Shown here: positions 35,805-48,740 of the stretch, piece after piece
Numbering within the stretch: the stretch's first letter is position 1
Layout: each line of letters begins with the position of its first letter
Assembly: GCA_035079385.1 (NCBI GenBank)
Contig: JAVHKY010000025.1
Location: 17,086,501-17,150,500 of the forward strand
Reading direction: 5' to 3'
DNA: 64,000 nucleotides
DNA from: Aspidiotus rigidus
Taxonomy: Eukaryota > Arthropoda > Insecta > Hemiptera > Diaspididae
Program-made: the position numbers and the translations under genes
The notes under the pieces: model-generated
Database searches by the model: none
What the model saw: the letters and a program-made list of their open reading frames with translations, nothing else
What the model was told of the DNA's origin: nothing

Positions 35805-36250
35805 TCTGGTATATTTCATATCTTTAGACTGAATCTATTGAACTCATTTTTGAATTCCTTCTCTATTTCCTGGATTCACGTCCGGGCGCCCACACGACCA
35901 TGACCTTGAGAATGAAGAAATTCTATTCTTCGCGATACTCCTACCTGATTTCTTGGATTTGCTGCCGGAAAAATATAGACTTCTGACCCAATATAATAAT
36001 TCAATTAGCAATTCGCCTATGAGAGCAATAAGTAACTCCCTCCCCCCCTTCCGCGCAACTGATAAGCTCAATGATCTCGACCTGATATCACGTCTCTGTA
36101 TTTCTTATCCTGATGACGTCATAGGACGAACAAGTATTATCATTGCGCTACTCTGGTATTGGCGGGAGGGGGAGGGGGAGGGGGAGGGGGAGAAGTGGAA
36201 CTGACCAGAATGCAATGAAAAAATGTACCCGAGCAGGAATCAGTTGACTT
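35805..36250. repeat. Diverged segmental repeat, copy 2
   Basis: Second copy of the block at 34790-35260, in the same orientation. It has TGACGTCA at about 36114 and a G-rich run near its end. Confidence 0.6.
36164..36191 (+). repeat. (GGGGGA)n tract
   Basis: Five runs of G (GGGAGGGGGAGGGGGAGGGG and onward) are separated by single A. The tract could form a G-quadruplex. Confidence 0.9.
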
Positions 36251-36259
36251 CTTAGCCAA

Positions 36260-37320
36260 TATACTTGTACTGTGTACTGATCAAAATACTCGAAATAATG
36301 TCGACCTTCACCCCTAAAGGAAAGACAGATTTGACGTCACGTGTTAATCACCCATCTGCAGAAGCAGAGGGCTAAAGCCATATAGAAAGAGAAAGTTGTT
36401 TGATTCGCCATTCACGCAATGTTAAAAGCTAAATGTTGAGGTACATTGTAATGGGGCGTGTTTTTCGCCCAACCACTGCCGATAACAGAATTACCCCATC
36501 TTACTGCTAGGTTATATAAACAAAAAGGTGTTATTTCCTATAAGAGAAAAGAGTTCCTTAATCATTTCAAAAAGTAAGAAACAATAGAGACTTCGATACG
36601 TATATTCATGCACTAGAAGCTTCTCTCTCTCTTACAAGCGTTTACCGTCAAAATTTGTGAAACAGTTGATTGAATAAATAGCAAGGATCTCTGAGCCTCA
36701 TATAAAAGATATCTTTCAACGGATCGTGTCGTAGTTCAACTTGTATGGTAAGGTGGGGTTGAGGACATCAAAAAACACGACCCATTTCCTATTAAATGAC
36801 ATCAGTTTTGTAATTTTGTTCTCACAATTTCTGAAATCATCATCACCAGATAGAAAATTCAGAGACAAACAACTTTAGCTCTCTTCATTTTTTCATAAAA
36901 ATGAATGATAAAGCGAAAATTTCGAACTTTGCCCAGTATTCCCTATGGAAAAGTATGAAGAGGTTTTACCAAGCGCAACACGTTTTGCGGTGTTACGCGT
37001 AACTCATTAGTCAAACGACTTCTTCTTTCCGTATGATTTTTACCACGGGCAATTGGGACTTAACAGCGAATGAGTCGCTGTAGATGGGAAGCTGGGCCCA
37101 AGAAGGTGGTCGTGATATCGATGTATTGAATCACAATAATTCACAATCACAATACTTTCTTATGGCAAAAACAAAATTTTCAAATTTGTAAGAAATTCAA
37201 GATCGCGATTATATCGGGTCTTCTGGTAATCTTTTGATAGGAGGAATAAGCCTAAAGCTTTTTCGGAACGTATAACTCAATTTATTCCCAATTTTCTTGA
37301 CTTCATTTTCTACAGCCAAT
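36260..37320. other. No gene seen
   Basis: Unique sequence with no supported exon or repeat. Confidence 0.4.
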
Positions 37321-37323
37321 ATA

Positions 37324-37717
37324 TGAGGAGTTATCGGTCAAAAGGGCACTCGTCAAAGGGGTGCCCATTTTACGGATATTCAAATTTTTGAATTCTCTGA
37401 GCCATTTTGTATCCATATACAAAATTTAAAAAAAATAGAAAATGACATTTACGCTTACGATCACTCAACCCCATCTTCATAAAAAGGGCACTTGAGGCTG
37501 AGGTACACATCTTTTTGGAATCCTCCCAGATTCATTTGTCGATAAATTTGAAAAATAATTAGTGATCTGTAAAGATGAAAACACGCAAAATATTTATTGT
37601 CATTATAGATATTTTGATAAAATGAACGTGGAATGAGTAATCTGAACATGAACTTCAAAGAGGTATTTTGAAAATCAACTATTGCTCACAGGTGCTTTTT
37701 TGACAGATAACTCCTCT
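37324..37717. mobile_element. 394-bp TIR element with TA target sites
   Basis: The left end TGAGGAGTTATCGGTCAAAA and the right end, reversed, AGAGGAGTTATCTGTCAAAA are near-identical. Each is flanked by TA (37322-37323 and 37718-37719). A TA duplication suggests a Tc1/mariner-type non-autonomous element. The frame at 37461-37658 is not transposase. Confidence 0.75.
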
Positions 37718-37779
37718 TATGTAGCCAAATTGCATTGCTATCTTCTTTGCAGGATTGCGACGTTTGGTGAGCGCAGTCC

Positions 37780-38155
37780 ATTTGGGCCAGACAGCGCTAG
37801 CATCGCATCGCGCTCTATTTTTACTGAGCGGGGAGGAATTGAAAACGGGAGCTAAACTATGGCGGTATATATATATGGGGAAAAAATGAAAGAATCAAAA
37901 TAACACTTGAATGAAGCAGATTTGGCTTCGGGACATCCCATAAAATGATGTTCACAAATAAAAACTCTACAGTTTAGATGAGATGACAAAATCTTCAATT
38001 CTGCTTCATTCAAGGGTTTTTCAAGTTTTTCATTTTTCTCTCATATACCGCCATAGTTTAGCTCCCGTTTTCAATTTCGGCAAAAATACCATTTTAGGTA
38101 AACAAATCACGCGCGCAATTAGCGATCCTAGCGCTAGCGGATGGCCGGCCCAAAT
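37780..38155. mobile_element. Foldback MITE, second copy
   Basis: Ends ATTTGGGCC and GGCCCAAAT are inverses. The interior stem is long, for example 'cttgaatgaagcagatttg' against 'caattctgcttcattcaag'. It shares interior text with the intronic copy at 32329-32659. Confidence 0.75.
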
Positions 38156-38165
38156 AGCCTGCTAT

Positions 38166-38373
38166 CAGACGTACAAACCTATTGTTAAAAATGTTGTCGG
38201 TTTTCGGACGCACGTTGGAAACGAATAACAGATCGCGCCAGGTGTTAAGACGTGGGTGTAACAGAGAGGGATGTATGTTCTCTCTCCTTTGCACCAACGG
38301 TTAACACCCAGCGCACTCAGGTAGCAGTTTCCAACGAAACGACAACTCTTTTAACAAAAGGTTTGTACGTCTG
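38166..38373. mobile_element. Palindromic MITE, 208 bp
   Basis: The left arm CAGACGTACAAACCTATTGT and the reversed right arm CAGACGTACAAACCTTTTGT pair. Inner arms 'cgttggaaac' and 'gtttccaacg' also pair. It lies only 10 bp from the preceding MITE. Confidence 0.7.
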
Positions 38374-38399
38374 CTTACGAAGTGTATAGTCAATGCTGC

Positions 38400-40430
38400 T
38401 ATGACTGGGTCGTCTGGTGAGCACTGAACACTGTCATGGCCGACACTGCAATGACTAAACAGTCAGAGATTCAGTCATTGTCATTCAGAGAAGCTGCAGT
38501 GAAGCATTGACAAAGCCGACAAAGAGGATGTATGGTGATGATGAAAGCTAGAAAGTAGTGATAAAAAAAGAAGAGAAAAAAACTTTTCAAACACTCATTG
38601 ATTACGCATAAATTGTAATAAGTAGGTAAGTATAAGTTACTGCTAAAATAAGTGAGTATGATATCGTGGTTGTAAGAATTTTTCTTTTTTGTTATTTTTA
38701 ATTTTGTCAGTACCTACCTAGATAGCTGTTTCTATAATGAGTACTATGATCAGTGTTCTCGATTCATTTGTAGTTTTGTACAAAGAAGCTTACGCGGCAG
38801 AAATTATGGAGTACCTAGTTATTCATGCAGCGGCAGATTTCTGAAAGAGCGAGAAAGCACAGAAAGCACTTTGACTCTCGTCAGTAAAGTCCACACAGAT
38901 GCGAAAAACAGTATTTGTCCTTTAGGTACGTGGTTGTTGAATTATGTTGATGTTGATACAAAATTATAATCCGATGTTCAACAGCTGAGAAATAAGGTTA
39001 TTGGAATCCTACGCTCAATTAAAGATGAACAAGTTACAATCATCATCAAATGGTTTGGATATGAAATCAGCAGTAGCTCGTAATTTCTGGTATCTTGTGG
39101 TTCATTTCACGTACCTATAGCTTGGGATTTATTGATGACTCGATTCACAACGACAATTTATCATCTGAGTATCCACATCTCTATCATTTGAGAATAATAT
39201 ATTATACTAATGGATATATTTTTCTTTTTGTTTCACTAGCTGTGCACTTGGGAAGAATATCATGGTAGTTGGTCTGTTCTTTTATTATGAGCATATAATA
39301 TCGTAATTAACGCGCTCAATCAGTTGTATGTGATACTGCAGAAACATCAGCACCAAATCAACAATCATCAGTTTTACAAGTACATTTATGGGTAAGTATG
39401 GGTATAGGGAGATTCATCTTAATCTTGGAACACCGCACCTATCCTAGAGCACCGACTGTTTTTTTTTCAAGTATGAAACGTTTTCGAATTTCAAGTCCAC
39501 TTCTGTCTGTCTTACTATTTCGCGAAATACGATTCATTGCTCGGGTTTGAAGCTTTTCGCTAGAGACGAATGACACAAAATAATCACTGATGGAAGAACG
39601 ATTCTAATCGAATTTGGAAGAAGTTAATCAATAAAGTAAGTTATTTATAGTGTATTGAGATAATGGGGAAAAATATGGTTATTTCTTCGTAAAATAAATA
39701 ATGATGACTTACCATACACCTATGGTCATTCATTCTATGAAGAAATTCTTAGTTAAACAATATTATTTTATGAAGTGTGCCGAAATGTTATCATTTTTTG
39801 AATAATTATTCGCGTGTACGTTCTTGGATACATTAACCCGGAGAAAGTTTGATGAAATCAAATCGTCCAGTTTCTTATTTTCTGATCGTTAATTTCAATA
39901 CACCAGCACGTTAATTTAACTTTGAAGGTACCTATAGGTACTGGTTTACAAAACAGACATAGCACCTGAAAACTTGAGTCATGGCATGACGCCGTCTCGT
40001 AGGTGTCTACATTTTCCAAGATTTTAGATCGCCAGGATGCTACAGTATTAATAGAAAATACGAAAATGTTGCGGAGAAAAAAATCACATTATTGTTCTCG
40101 ATTTCCTACTTTATAAGGCAGAAACAGTTCTCGGAGAAATCTTGTATATCGAGTCTTGATTTCTATACAGTGCTTTCATTTTTAGTATTAAGAATTAGGA
40201 CTGTTTTATAATAATTATTTTGATTGATTATGATGTGTAGGATGAAAATACAGACGTTTGTATTTCCTGGAGAAGACAAAGGGGCCACCATACGCAATGT
40301 TGAAAGATCGCGGGCGTGTTTGCGACCAACTGAAAAGTTTCAATATTGCTATTGTAACATTCGGAAGCATTGTCGGTCTTCATAGATATCCGGTAAGAGA
40401 GAAGTTTTAGTTTCAAAAATAACTGTATTC
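38400..40430. other. No gene seen
   Basis: Mostly unique AT-rich DNA. The minus ORF at 40228-40416 lacks recognisable coding features. No splice-supported exon was found. Confidence 0.4.
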
Positions 40431-40437
40431 GCGGATA

Positions 40438-40764
40438 TTAATTTCCCTCTTCGCTCGTCACTTCAGTTTCCTTACGCATTAGGTTGGGTGAACTTTTCTC
40501 TTTTCGAAGGCTCCTCATTTTTCTGTCTCGTGATAAACTTGCCTCTTGCGTCTTTCCTCCTCTGTATTTGAAAATAATTCTAATTGAGGGAGAGGTCGCG
40601 TGAAGTTGTTTAGTAAGAGGTTTGAAACGATTTCTTCTCAGCTTCAACTTCTCGTTTCTTTCAAACCTCTCAATCTCTTCTTTCTTTTTGGAAAATTTCC
40701 TCTGTCGCGCATTTTTAGACCTTGAAACGATCTTTGCAATGTCTGAGGAGTCACAAGTTGTCAA
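40438..40764 (-). CDS. Lys/Arg-rich open frame, possible exon
   Basis: The open frame of about 108 codons has no ATG at its 5' end. It is rich in basic and Ser residues (KNARQRKFSKKKEEIERFER). Composition could fit a nuclear or RNA-binding tail, or chance. No convincing neighbouring exon was found. An ORF at 41370-41618 on the same strand is similarly basic but unlinked. Confidence 0.2.
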   Translation of the reverse strand: MTTCDSSDIAKIVSRSKNARQRKFSKKKEEIERFERNEKLKLRRNRFKPLTKQLHATSPSIRIIFKYRGGKTQEASLSRDRKMRSLRKEKSSPNLMRKETEVTSEEGN

Positions 40765-40799
40765 TTTTCAATCTCTAATTAAATCGAACCGATTTTCAA

Positions 40800-43000
40800 G
40801 TTAACGGTTACACATAATTGAAGGAGAATACTCAGATAAGTATTCTCTCTCAATTTCATTCTATATTTCACTCTTGATAGCCGTGGAAACAGAGTTCGGA
40901 GGTCTCAACCCCCAACGACTGATGGCAGTATTTTACGCGTATGTACGGAAAAATTTTTTTAAAAGGAAAAATGGAAGGTGATTTTCGAAATCCTGCCAAT
41001 AACACCGTTCATACAGTGAGAAATTCGATCGTCATTATTTATCGTCGATTGTCACCATTATTTTGACTATCGAAAAGGCTTCTCTTCAATATAGATTAAT
41101 AACATTCAACAGTTTTTCCTTCCCTCTCTATAGAACGAGACGAAACCAATAAAATTCCAGTTCGGACTGTTTAATTATTCTGTCCTCATAAATAATTGGA
41201 CGTTCGGTTAAGGACAAAAGAAAACGATAAGGAAGAAAAATGGACAACTCGTAATAACGTGCTCGAAATAGGCTTTTTTTCCCCCTTCCGGCGGGATATT
41301 TATGACTAGAAATTATTGTTGTTTTAAAAGTTCGTATCTAAACCAAGTACAAACGTAAAATGTTACAAATTAGAATAATTGCAGACGTAGATGTATATCG
41401 GCGTGATAAACGCGGCGATAAATATTTCGTCTAATAAATAGCGAAAAGAGCGCCTGCGTTGACACGTTGTTGTATTTTTTTCTTTCTTCAACAGTCTTTT
41501 TCATTTTAGACGCATAAATATTTGTAACGGACACTAAACTCGCGTCGCGTCGTCTCAGCACTTTACGTCCAATTCTCAATTTCGAGTTTAACGTTTTCCC
41601 TTCAGTATTTGGGTCCACGTACGGTCTCGAACGGTTGTCTACGCTTTCGTAAACTTCGATTTCACAACGAACGTTACGTAAAGTGTGATAAGCTGATATT
41701 TTTTTTTTTTTTAATTCGTAATATCAGACAGCGACGAATAATAATTATAGTAGTGGTAAAATTTTTTTAAAAAGTTCTAGTACTTTTTTCCGGATAAATG
41801 AAAAAATAAATTCAATGAAAAAAAAAAAAAAAACTGCACGAGATATTCAGTCACCAGGTAGGGATTTTTTTTCGTATTTTACTTTTTTTTTTCTTGATCA
41901 CGCCGCCGTTTAAAAATTTGGTCTTTAATTTGCTAATCTTGTATTTCGGTGGTTACAAAATGAAATATTGTTAAAACAAGGGTACCTCTTTCAAAAAGTG
42001 TACCCTAATTTTTAAAAAACTTTTAAGCAACTTCGTCATATTAATTTATCAAAGTTTGTTCGTAATTTGCGACCAACGTTTATGATGGACTGGTGAAATT
42101 TTGAACGCTGACAAAAGATTTAAGATGTACGTTCTGCTGTGGATGTGAGAAACCTTAATTCAAGGAAGCAGCCAGTCAAGTTTATTTCTCTTCGTCCGCT
42201 GGTTCCTATAAGATACTTTGTTGATAAAATGGCGAGTTATAATAACTATTGAAAATGTGCTCGGGGAGGACTACAAGAAATTGTTGGATACACCCTTCTT
42301 CGTGGTCTTTTTCAGAAAGCCCTGAGAATAAAAGTCATAGCGGTATAGGAAGTAGTGATTTTTCCATTTCCTGACTACAACATGCAAAAAAGTGTCGACA
42401 ATTTTTCCGTAAAGAGATCGGACCTAAGAATAAGTTTTGATGAAAAAGTGAGGAGTTTTCTAATTATAATACGAGTAAAGAATTTGTTCGACCAGTCGTT
42501 TTCTCTTTCACAGAAAATTATTGTTTCAAGACTATTTCTTCGCGTGTTGTAGTTATGCAAAACATGGGAAATTATTCCTCCCTTACTCCTTCTTGTAGAG
42601 GATATAAAGTACAGCAACTCTCTATTTTCACAGCTTTTATGTAGGAGATTTGGAGAAGAGCGAACAAATTCTTGTCGTGTACCAGTTTCTGTTTGGAACA
42701 TCTTTCCTTCCTGAACTTGACGGACTAAACGACGAGTCGCTGGCAGTCCACCTACTTAGACTTTCGAAAATTTATATTACTTGTGTATGATCACTGAGAA
42801 GCGAATAACTTTATGAGCAGGGGAAATTAATACAGTCATTTACTCTAGAATATTCAATTTTCCAATTCCGAGCAGACAAAATGATAAAGCTGGATGTTTT
42901 CGACAGCTCAGTAAGACGGATAGATGGCTAGCATTGCAGTCGAGGCATGAAGGGGGTGAGAGGCGTAGAAAAAAGAAAAGTATGGATGAAACGTGTATGG
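40800..43000. other. No gene seen
   Basis: Unique sequence with several A/T homopolymer runs (41700, 41820, 41885). The frames at 41370-41618 and 42355-42701 show no domain. Confidence 0.4.
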
Positions 43001-43009
43001 CTATTATTC

Positions 43010-43275
43010 TAAAAACTCACAGGTTCTTCAACGGAGTTGAACGAGGTGTGGCGGGGAACCTGTTCTATGAGGCACGTGGGATGTGAAAAATGTAGATCGT
43101 ACGTCACAAGGCTGACCTATGACGTCATCAAACTGTGAGCCAAGCTATATATTATGATAGAAGGGGAACTTGGAAAAACTTCGACCTTCAACTTGTATTG
43201 ATAGGATGAGCACTTAATTTTCGAGCTACGGCGGACGTTTTTTCCAAAAAAAAAAAGAAACGATAAAACAGGTTT
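43010..43275 (+). mobile_element. AACAGGGAACCTGTT family copy
   Basis: The left end 'ttcttcaacggagttgaacg' plus GGGGAACCTGTTCTATGAGG matches 655-715. The right end is CGATAAAACAGGTTTCCTG. The interior has a TGACGTCA site and 'aagctatatattatgatag'. Confidence 0.65.
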
Positions 43276-43395
43276 CCTGTTGAAACGGACTTCTTCTCGT
43301 CGGGAAGGGCGGTTTGAAGTAAACCAAGGAATTTAAAATTTTTCGATATTCGTAAATCGGAGCTTATCGGCGGATTAAGAGGGCCAGAAATCATC

Positions 43396-43930
43396 TCAGA
43401 AAAAGAGGACGAGGAAGCAGTAATAGGATATAAGATCAAACGAGGGTGAGAGGGAAGGATCATTGTTGGGAAGTGAATATGGTGACTGCTTTGGAGCAAG
43501 GTCCACTGTGTCACGTTTCTTAAGGTCGATATGTCTCAGTATCCGTAGAAAAAAGATGGATGATGAGGAAGAACTTGAGTGTACGAGGATGAGGCATTGT
43601 TGGACGTTAGGAATAGAAGAATGAGGGTTTTGGGTATATTGTGCGCCAAGAGTCAGTCGAAGCTGGGAAGGTTGAATGGAGTCCAGCAATTTTAAAGTTG
43701 TTTTGTTCAAACGGATGTAGATTGGAAAATCAAGTTGGGAAAGGATTAGACTATTGTAGGGTTGGACGAAGAGTTTGCGGTTACAGTCGGTGCGCAAATG
43801 TGCACAGGTATTTGAGAACGTTTAAAGAATTCAGGTATTTTGCTCGGGGTCCAGGAGGTCTGGAGTTGAAAGTAAGACCAAGAAACTTGGCACAGGATTG
43901 GATTGCAGAGAAAGAAGAGTATCTGAAAAT
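43396..43930 (-). mobile_element. Decayed Jockey-like LINE, RT C-terminal part
   Basis: Minus-strand frames read KFLGLTF and KYLNSLNVLKYL (about 43900-43800). Further on come YNSLILSQLDFPIYIR and KTTLKLLDSIQPSQLRLTLG (about 43750-43650). This is the order of conserved blocks after the RT catalytic core in Jockey/CR1 LINEs. Frames are broken. It is the same family type as at 1340-2333, in the opposite orientation. Confidence 0.65.
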
Positions 43931-43999
43931 CGAAATCCACAGTCAGGTGACCATTTGAAGATTTTCTCTGCTGTTTGGTGGTTAGAGATATAATGATTA

Positions 44000-46900
44000 A
44001 TCGCTATCTTCCATCGATGTGGTCAAGATTTTCGAAATCTCGCATCTACTCGAAAAAAAGGCTTTCAATGAAACGTTTCATGTTTGAGATCCATTTGTTA
44101 GCCCTATTTTTAACAAAAAAGAAGGAAAGAAAGAAATAATTGATTCAAATTACTTTTGAGTCAAATTCACTTTCTTCGAAGATTGTCATGAATCAGGTCA
44201 AGACGTTAATTCCTTGCAGCCTCCAAGGCTTATGTGCATTTCTATTTTATTAGATTTACGTCTCTATTTCTTATTTTAGTCCCTGGCTGGCAAGGATAAC
44301 GGTTCTATTTCAGTAGTTTCCCCACAAATACAAGTAGAAAGTCTCCTTTATTTTTCTTCACCTTTGAGCTATCATGTTCGCTCCATGTGAGCTGATGATT
44401 GTGTGGTCAGTGGTTAGTTTGTCGTTCCAGTCTCGTGTTCTGCCTCATCAGAATGGGGGTGAGGTGTAGTACTTCTGACAGGTTCTGTCTGCCAATGCTT
44501 TGGTAGTTCTCGTCTTCCAAAGAACCGATGGCCTAGGAGCGCCTCGAAGCTCTAGAATGTTGCGGTCAACGTTGAATGGCACTAGATTTTTGAGATCTTG
44601 CCTGCCTCGCTTTGCCCGATCTCGAATGGAGGTGTTTCCATCTCGTCCATTCTGTTGTATTGTCGCTTTTGAATTCAGAGGTAGTCAGACTCTTTGAGCC
44701 CGTCGAAGATCGTAATTGGAATCTGCATGCCTTGCATTTTACAGAAAATTTTTCAACTGCAATTCTAAAAATTGACGCACTCTTGTTGACGGAGGAGTGT
44801 AAGGAGAATATTTGTGGAACTTTTCTCGCGCCATCTAATTTCCATTATTCCTCAAATGTTGAAAATGGAAAAAAAATTTCCGGTTTATCTTCAAAAAGCA
44901 TTTTAGGAGCGTCAGGCGTCGGATAAAAAGACCATTGCGTTTAGGGATATAATTTTCTTGTCACGTCAATCATGTATCAAAATAATCGCAAAATGTTCCC
45001 AGCTGAAAATTTCATTTACTTCTCTTCACGTTAATTTCGTTTAAGAAGGTATGAAAGTTCTTATTTGCTCATCTAAAAAGTTTTACGCTGTTTCATAATT
45101 CCAATATCAATTTAAGGTTCTAATTACAGGACATGTATAAGAAGATCGGCTGGAGAAATTAATTCAACTATAGCAGAATTTTAGGATATTATTGAAAAAT
45201 GAAGCCAAGTAGATTTTTTTTTTTCAGAAGTTCTCCTAGAAATCCACGCAGAGAAGTGATAACGTTGAAGATAATCTAAGGGAAAAACTTTATAAATTGA
45301 AGAAGCTGCACGAAGGAGATCATCGCGTGTGTATGAGTCAGATGAGTATGTTTCAAGTTTAACATTTATGTGCGTCAAGAAGCCGAAAACCTCTTGATAC
45401 AGCGGTGAAATTAAAGTGCCTCCTTTCTTGAGTACCGTTTAAGGGATTGACGAGGAAGTTGAGCCTTCAAGTGCCGAACAGCGAGATCTTGTTTAACCAC
45501 TATAATTTCGAACAGCATCTCGAATCCATGTAACTGATCTTGAATAAGAAATTAAAACGAAGCGAAATATCTTACGTCTAACTTTATATTCTCATCTCTT
45601 ATTCGAGTGTAAGACGATGTTCGAGGTCCTCTAACTCGACAAAAATTTCGAGCGAGGGTGCGCATGTGAGACTGAATCGCTCCTGCAACAAATTTGATAG
45701 GCCAGCATTCGTGAATTAACGTACCTAATGGAATGATTTAGCCTTCGTTGAATTGTAGGAGAAATCCCGTTTGGCCCATATTCATTTGCTAGACCAATTT
45801 CCAAATAAAAATTCCTTTTATTATCGCAATAATTTACCCCTTTATAAACACTTTCTCGTCTGTTACGCGTTCAAAGCTACGAAGGAAAGACATTCTTTTT
45901 TTGTGTCTCGCGTTTCTCTTTCTGATCTTTAATTACACAACCCAAACGTATAACGCAGACGTCATCGGGCGCGTAAATTAGTAATAGGCGAATTACTATT
46001 GTGACGTCGAGTTTCCTTACGAGAAGATAGTAGGTGAGTAGGCGCGTGAAGTTTGATACCGTATGGGGAAAAGATAAATCGGCGTCAAATTATATTATTT
46101 TCGTCGCAGCTTTCCTCGCAAAATAATTTCTTTTACGTTGATGACGGTGTGTACTGTATAATAACCTTTTATACTTTTCTCGTGATGGTACGGCGGTATG
46201 AAAAATATACGTATTGCGAGGTTGAGAAAGTTTCCCCCGTCTGATCAACCCATTTTATTGTTTGACATAATAGCTTAAAGTGTATTGTACTTTGCAAATT
46301 AGAATCGATGATAAATAAGTTTACGCCGGTAGAACTATTTTACGGGCCTGCGGATAGTGTCGAAGGGAAACTTCCAAACGATTCTGTCTACTTAAAAGCA
46401 TCCATCATTTTCCTTTAATACGTATCTCCTCCCGAGGCCGTATAGATATTGTGCCGTGAAGTGTTTCTCCAAGGTCGAGGGAGAAACGATTGGTGTTGTG
46501 AATAGGATTATCGAAGAACACTTGCCGGAATCATTTGCGTATTCTCTATTTCATCCTTCGATGCTGAAAAGGTGGAGTCGGCGGTCGAAAGAGAGAAGTT
46601 TATGATGTCATAGTAGAACTTCTGAAACCATCTATGGGTTGATTATTCTATAAATAATATAATTAGTTACAGAAGATTCTTACCTTAGAGAGGTAAAAAA
46701 AATTGGTCTATATTGAGAAAGACGTAGAAGATTTTCCAAATGTTTCGGACAATTTTTACATTCAAATCTCTTCGAGTTCTTCGTACGATTCTCATTTGAA
46801 AAATTCTTTCTTCTTTTTCAGAGGTCTGTGACTAATCAAGGATCACGTCACAGAATTATATCTCGGTGTCATGCAAGCATCTCCAAACGTAGTACAATAC

Positions 46901-47000
46901 TACGATCTTACATTGTGGTTGTTGTTCAACTCTTTCTTGGACGAATCGTATCGGCAAAACTCCCTCTTCTTGGCAATTGCCAAGCTGTAGTGACCCCAGG
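44000..47000. other. No gene seen
   Basis: Contains several CpG-retaining unique stretches (45540-46520). The open frames at 44500-44926 and 46053-47013 have no domain or splice support. 44390-44700 may be transposon-derived because its base composition is GC-rich relative to its surroundings. Confidence 0.4.
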
Positions 47001-47349
47001 CAGGCAATTTTAGCCCACAAACCAGACACAACTTAGAACCAAGCCGCTCTTGGAGTCTTTTTTTTCTCGCTATCTTCTTCCTGCAGAGTGTTTTCTGCTA
47101 AGGATAATGTGGCGTGAATCTGCATTTATCTATTCCATTCCGGCTGGAGATGAAGACACCTGGTTTCATGCTTCTTCGGCCCTATTCGGAGCGAGCGTCT
47201 TTTGAAGAAACTGACTAGGCTTGTCCCGCTCACATCTCACACTCAAGATGCACCCGTGGTTCCAACGTGAACACGTTGCCTGCTCAACTTTCTCCAACTT
47301 TTCTCAGGAAGGTACTCGTTGACGCTTAAAACCTGCGTCAGGTAGCAAC

Positions 47350-47720
47350 TCAGTTTACCCCCTCATCAAGGTCGTGTTTTAAAACACGGTTCTCCCATAT
47401 CGCTTGCTCACTATCTTTCAAGCATGCAGCGCCTGGTCTCCTGTTTGACTCATAAATCCTCTTGATCAGTCGTTGTCCTCTTCTTTGCTTTGAACGCCAC
47501 CGCTCTCTCCTCAGTAAGGAGCTCGATTGGCGTTGCACGCAAAAAGCCTGTGTCGAGACAGTGCAGTAGGCCCTTACAAACGCCAGCGCAGCTCTGTAGG
47601 CTATCCATTTTGAGGTACCGTAGAGAAGGATCGTTAATGCGGTTTTGCCATTATTTTTTACTAGCTTCCCTCGGCTCTCCTAGGTTTGTCGTCCGGCGGT
47701 TCAGCGCTGCCATCAGGAAG
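47350..47720 (-). mobile_element. Possible LINE fragment
   Basis: On the minus strand one frame reads KTALTILLYGTSKW at about 47640-47600, reminiscent of the 'LLYGSETW' block of LINE reverse transcriptases. The frame then runs into a basic segment. Evidence is limited to this short block. Confidence 0.35.
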
Positions 47721-47806
47721 TGGTGTCTGAAGCTCAACTCCAGATCCCCAGACTCTTCGTCGCCTTCTTGATCGTGATTTCTACACCTTGCATGCAAGAG
47801 GTGGGA

Positions 47807-48740
47807 GCGATAAGCGTCAAAAATAAGGCCAACCCTGCACTTTTTGTTAAAATCATGAAATTTGGTATACTTCTTCATCTCACTGTCAATAATCAAATTC
47901 GATCGAGAGACACGCTCGCGAACCCCCCAGAACCCCCTCAGAGGGCACTTTTCCAAAAAAATTTCGACGTTTTCGAAATATTGGACAAAATAACGCAGAT
48001 AGGGAAAAAATACCTCAGTTCAAAATTATTCTACATGAAATTTCCCATAAAGGTAAATACCACATAATTTATTTCATGTTGACTGATAGAAAGTCCCCAG
48101 CAAGGGGTTTCCAAATTTGACTTCTTTGAGATTTTCAACACATTTCGTCTAAATTATCAGAATTGTGTGATTTGTATTGAATTATTCCGCGACAAAATCC
48201 ACTCACAACGGGCTGTCTGCAAAAAACTGTGATTGAAGCGAAATTTGAGCATGATTGACGAAGAGGGGGGGTGCTAAATTTGATATGCCGCTTATTGCGC
48301 GTTCAATCTTAGGTTTCAACACTATTACAAGAAAATTTGGTATAATTCTTAATCTAACCCCTCTTACTACCGAATTCGATCAGGAGGTATGCTTGTGGAC
48401 CCCCAGAACCTTATCAGGGGCAATTTCCCCTCCAAAATTTCAATTTTTTCAAAATATTGGTCAAAATTACACAGATACGGAAAAATACCTCAGTTCAAGA
48501 TCATTCTACGTGAAATTTCCCATAAAATTGAGTAACACATATTTCATGTTGACTAATAAAAAGACCCCAGCAAGGGGTTTTCAAATTTACCTTTTTTCGG
48601 TTTTCAATACTTTTTGATGAAATTATCAGAATTTTGAGGCTTTTATTGAAATATTATATTGTCATCTTCCTTGACAACGGGCTTATTTCAAAATATTGCC
48701 ATTTATGTTGAATTTTAAAACTCTTGGCACTCGTTGTAAG
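47807..48740 (+). repeat. Left arm of a large foldback, two units of about 470 bp
   Basis: The phrase 'acgcagatagggaaaaaata' with 'cctcagttc' recurs about 470 bp later as 'acacagatacggaaaaatac' with 'ctcagttc'. Each unit has 'ccccagcaaggggttt', 'catgttgact' and 'cttattgcgcgttcaatctt'. The whole arm is the reverse complement of the tandem block at 49705-51275. Confidence 0.75.
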
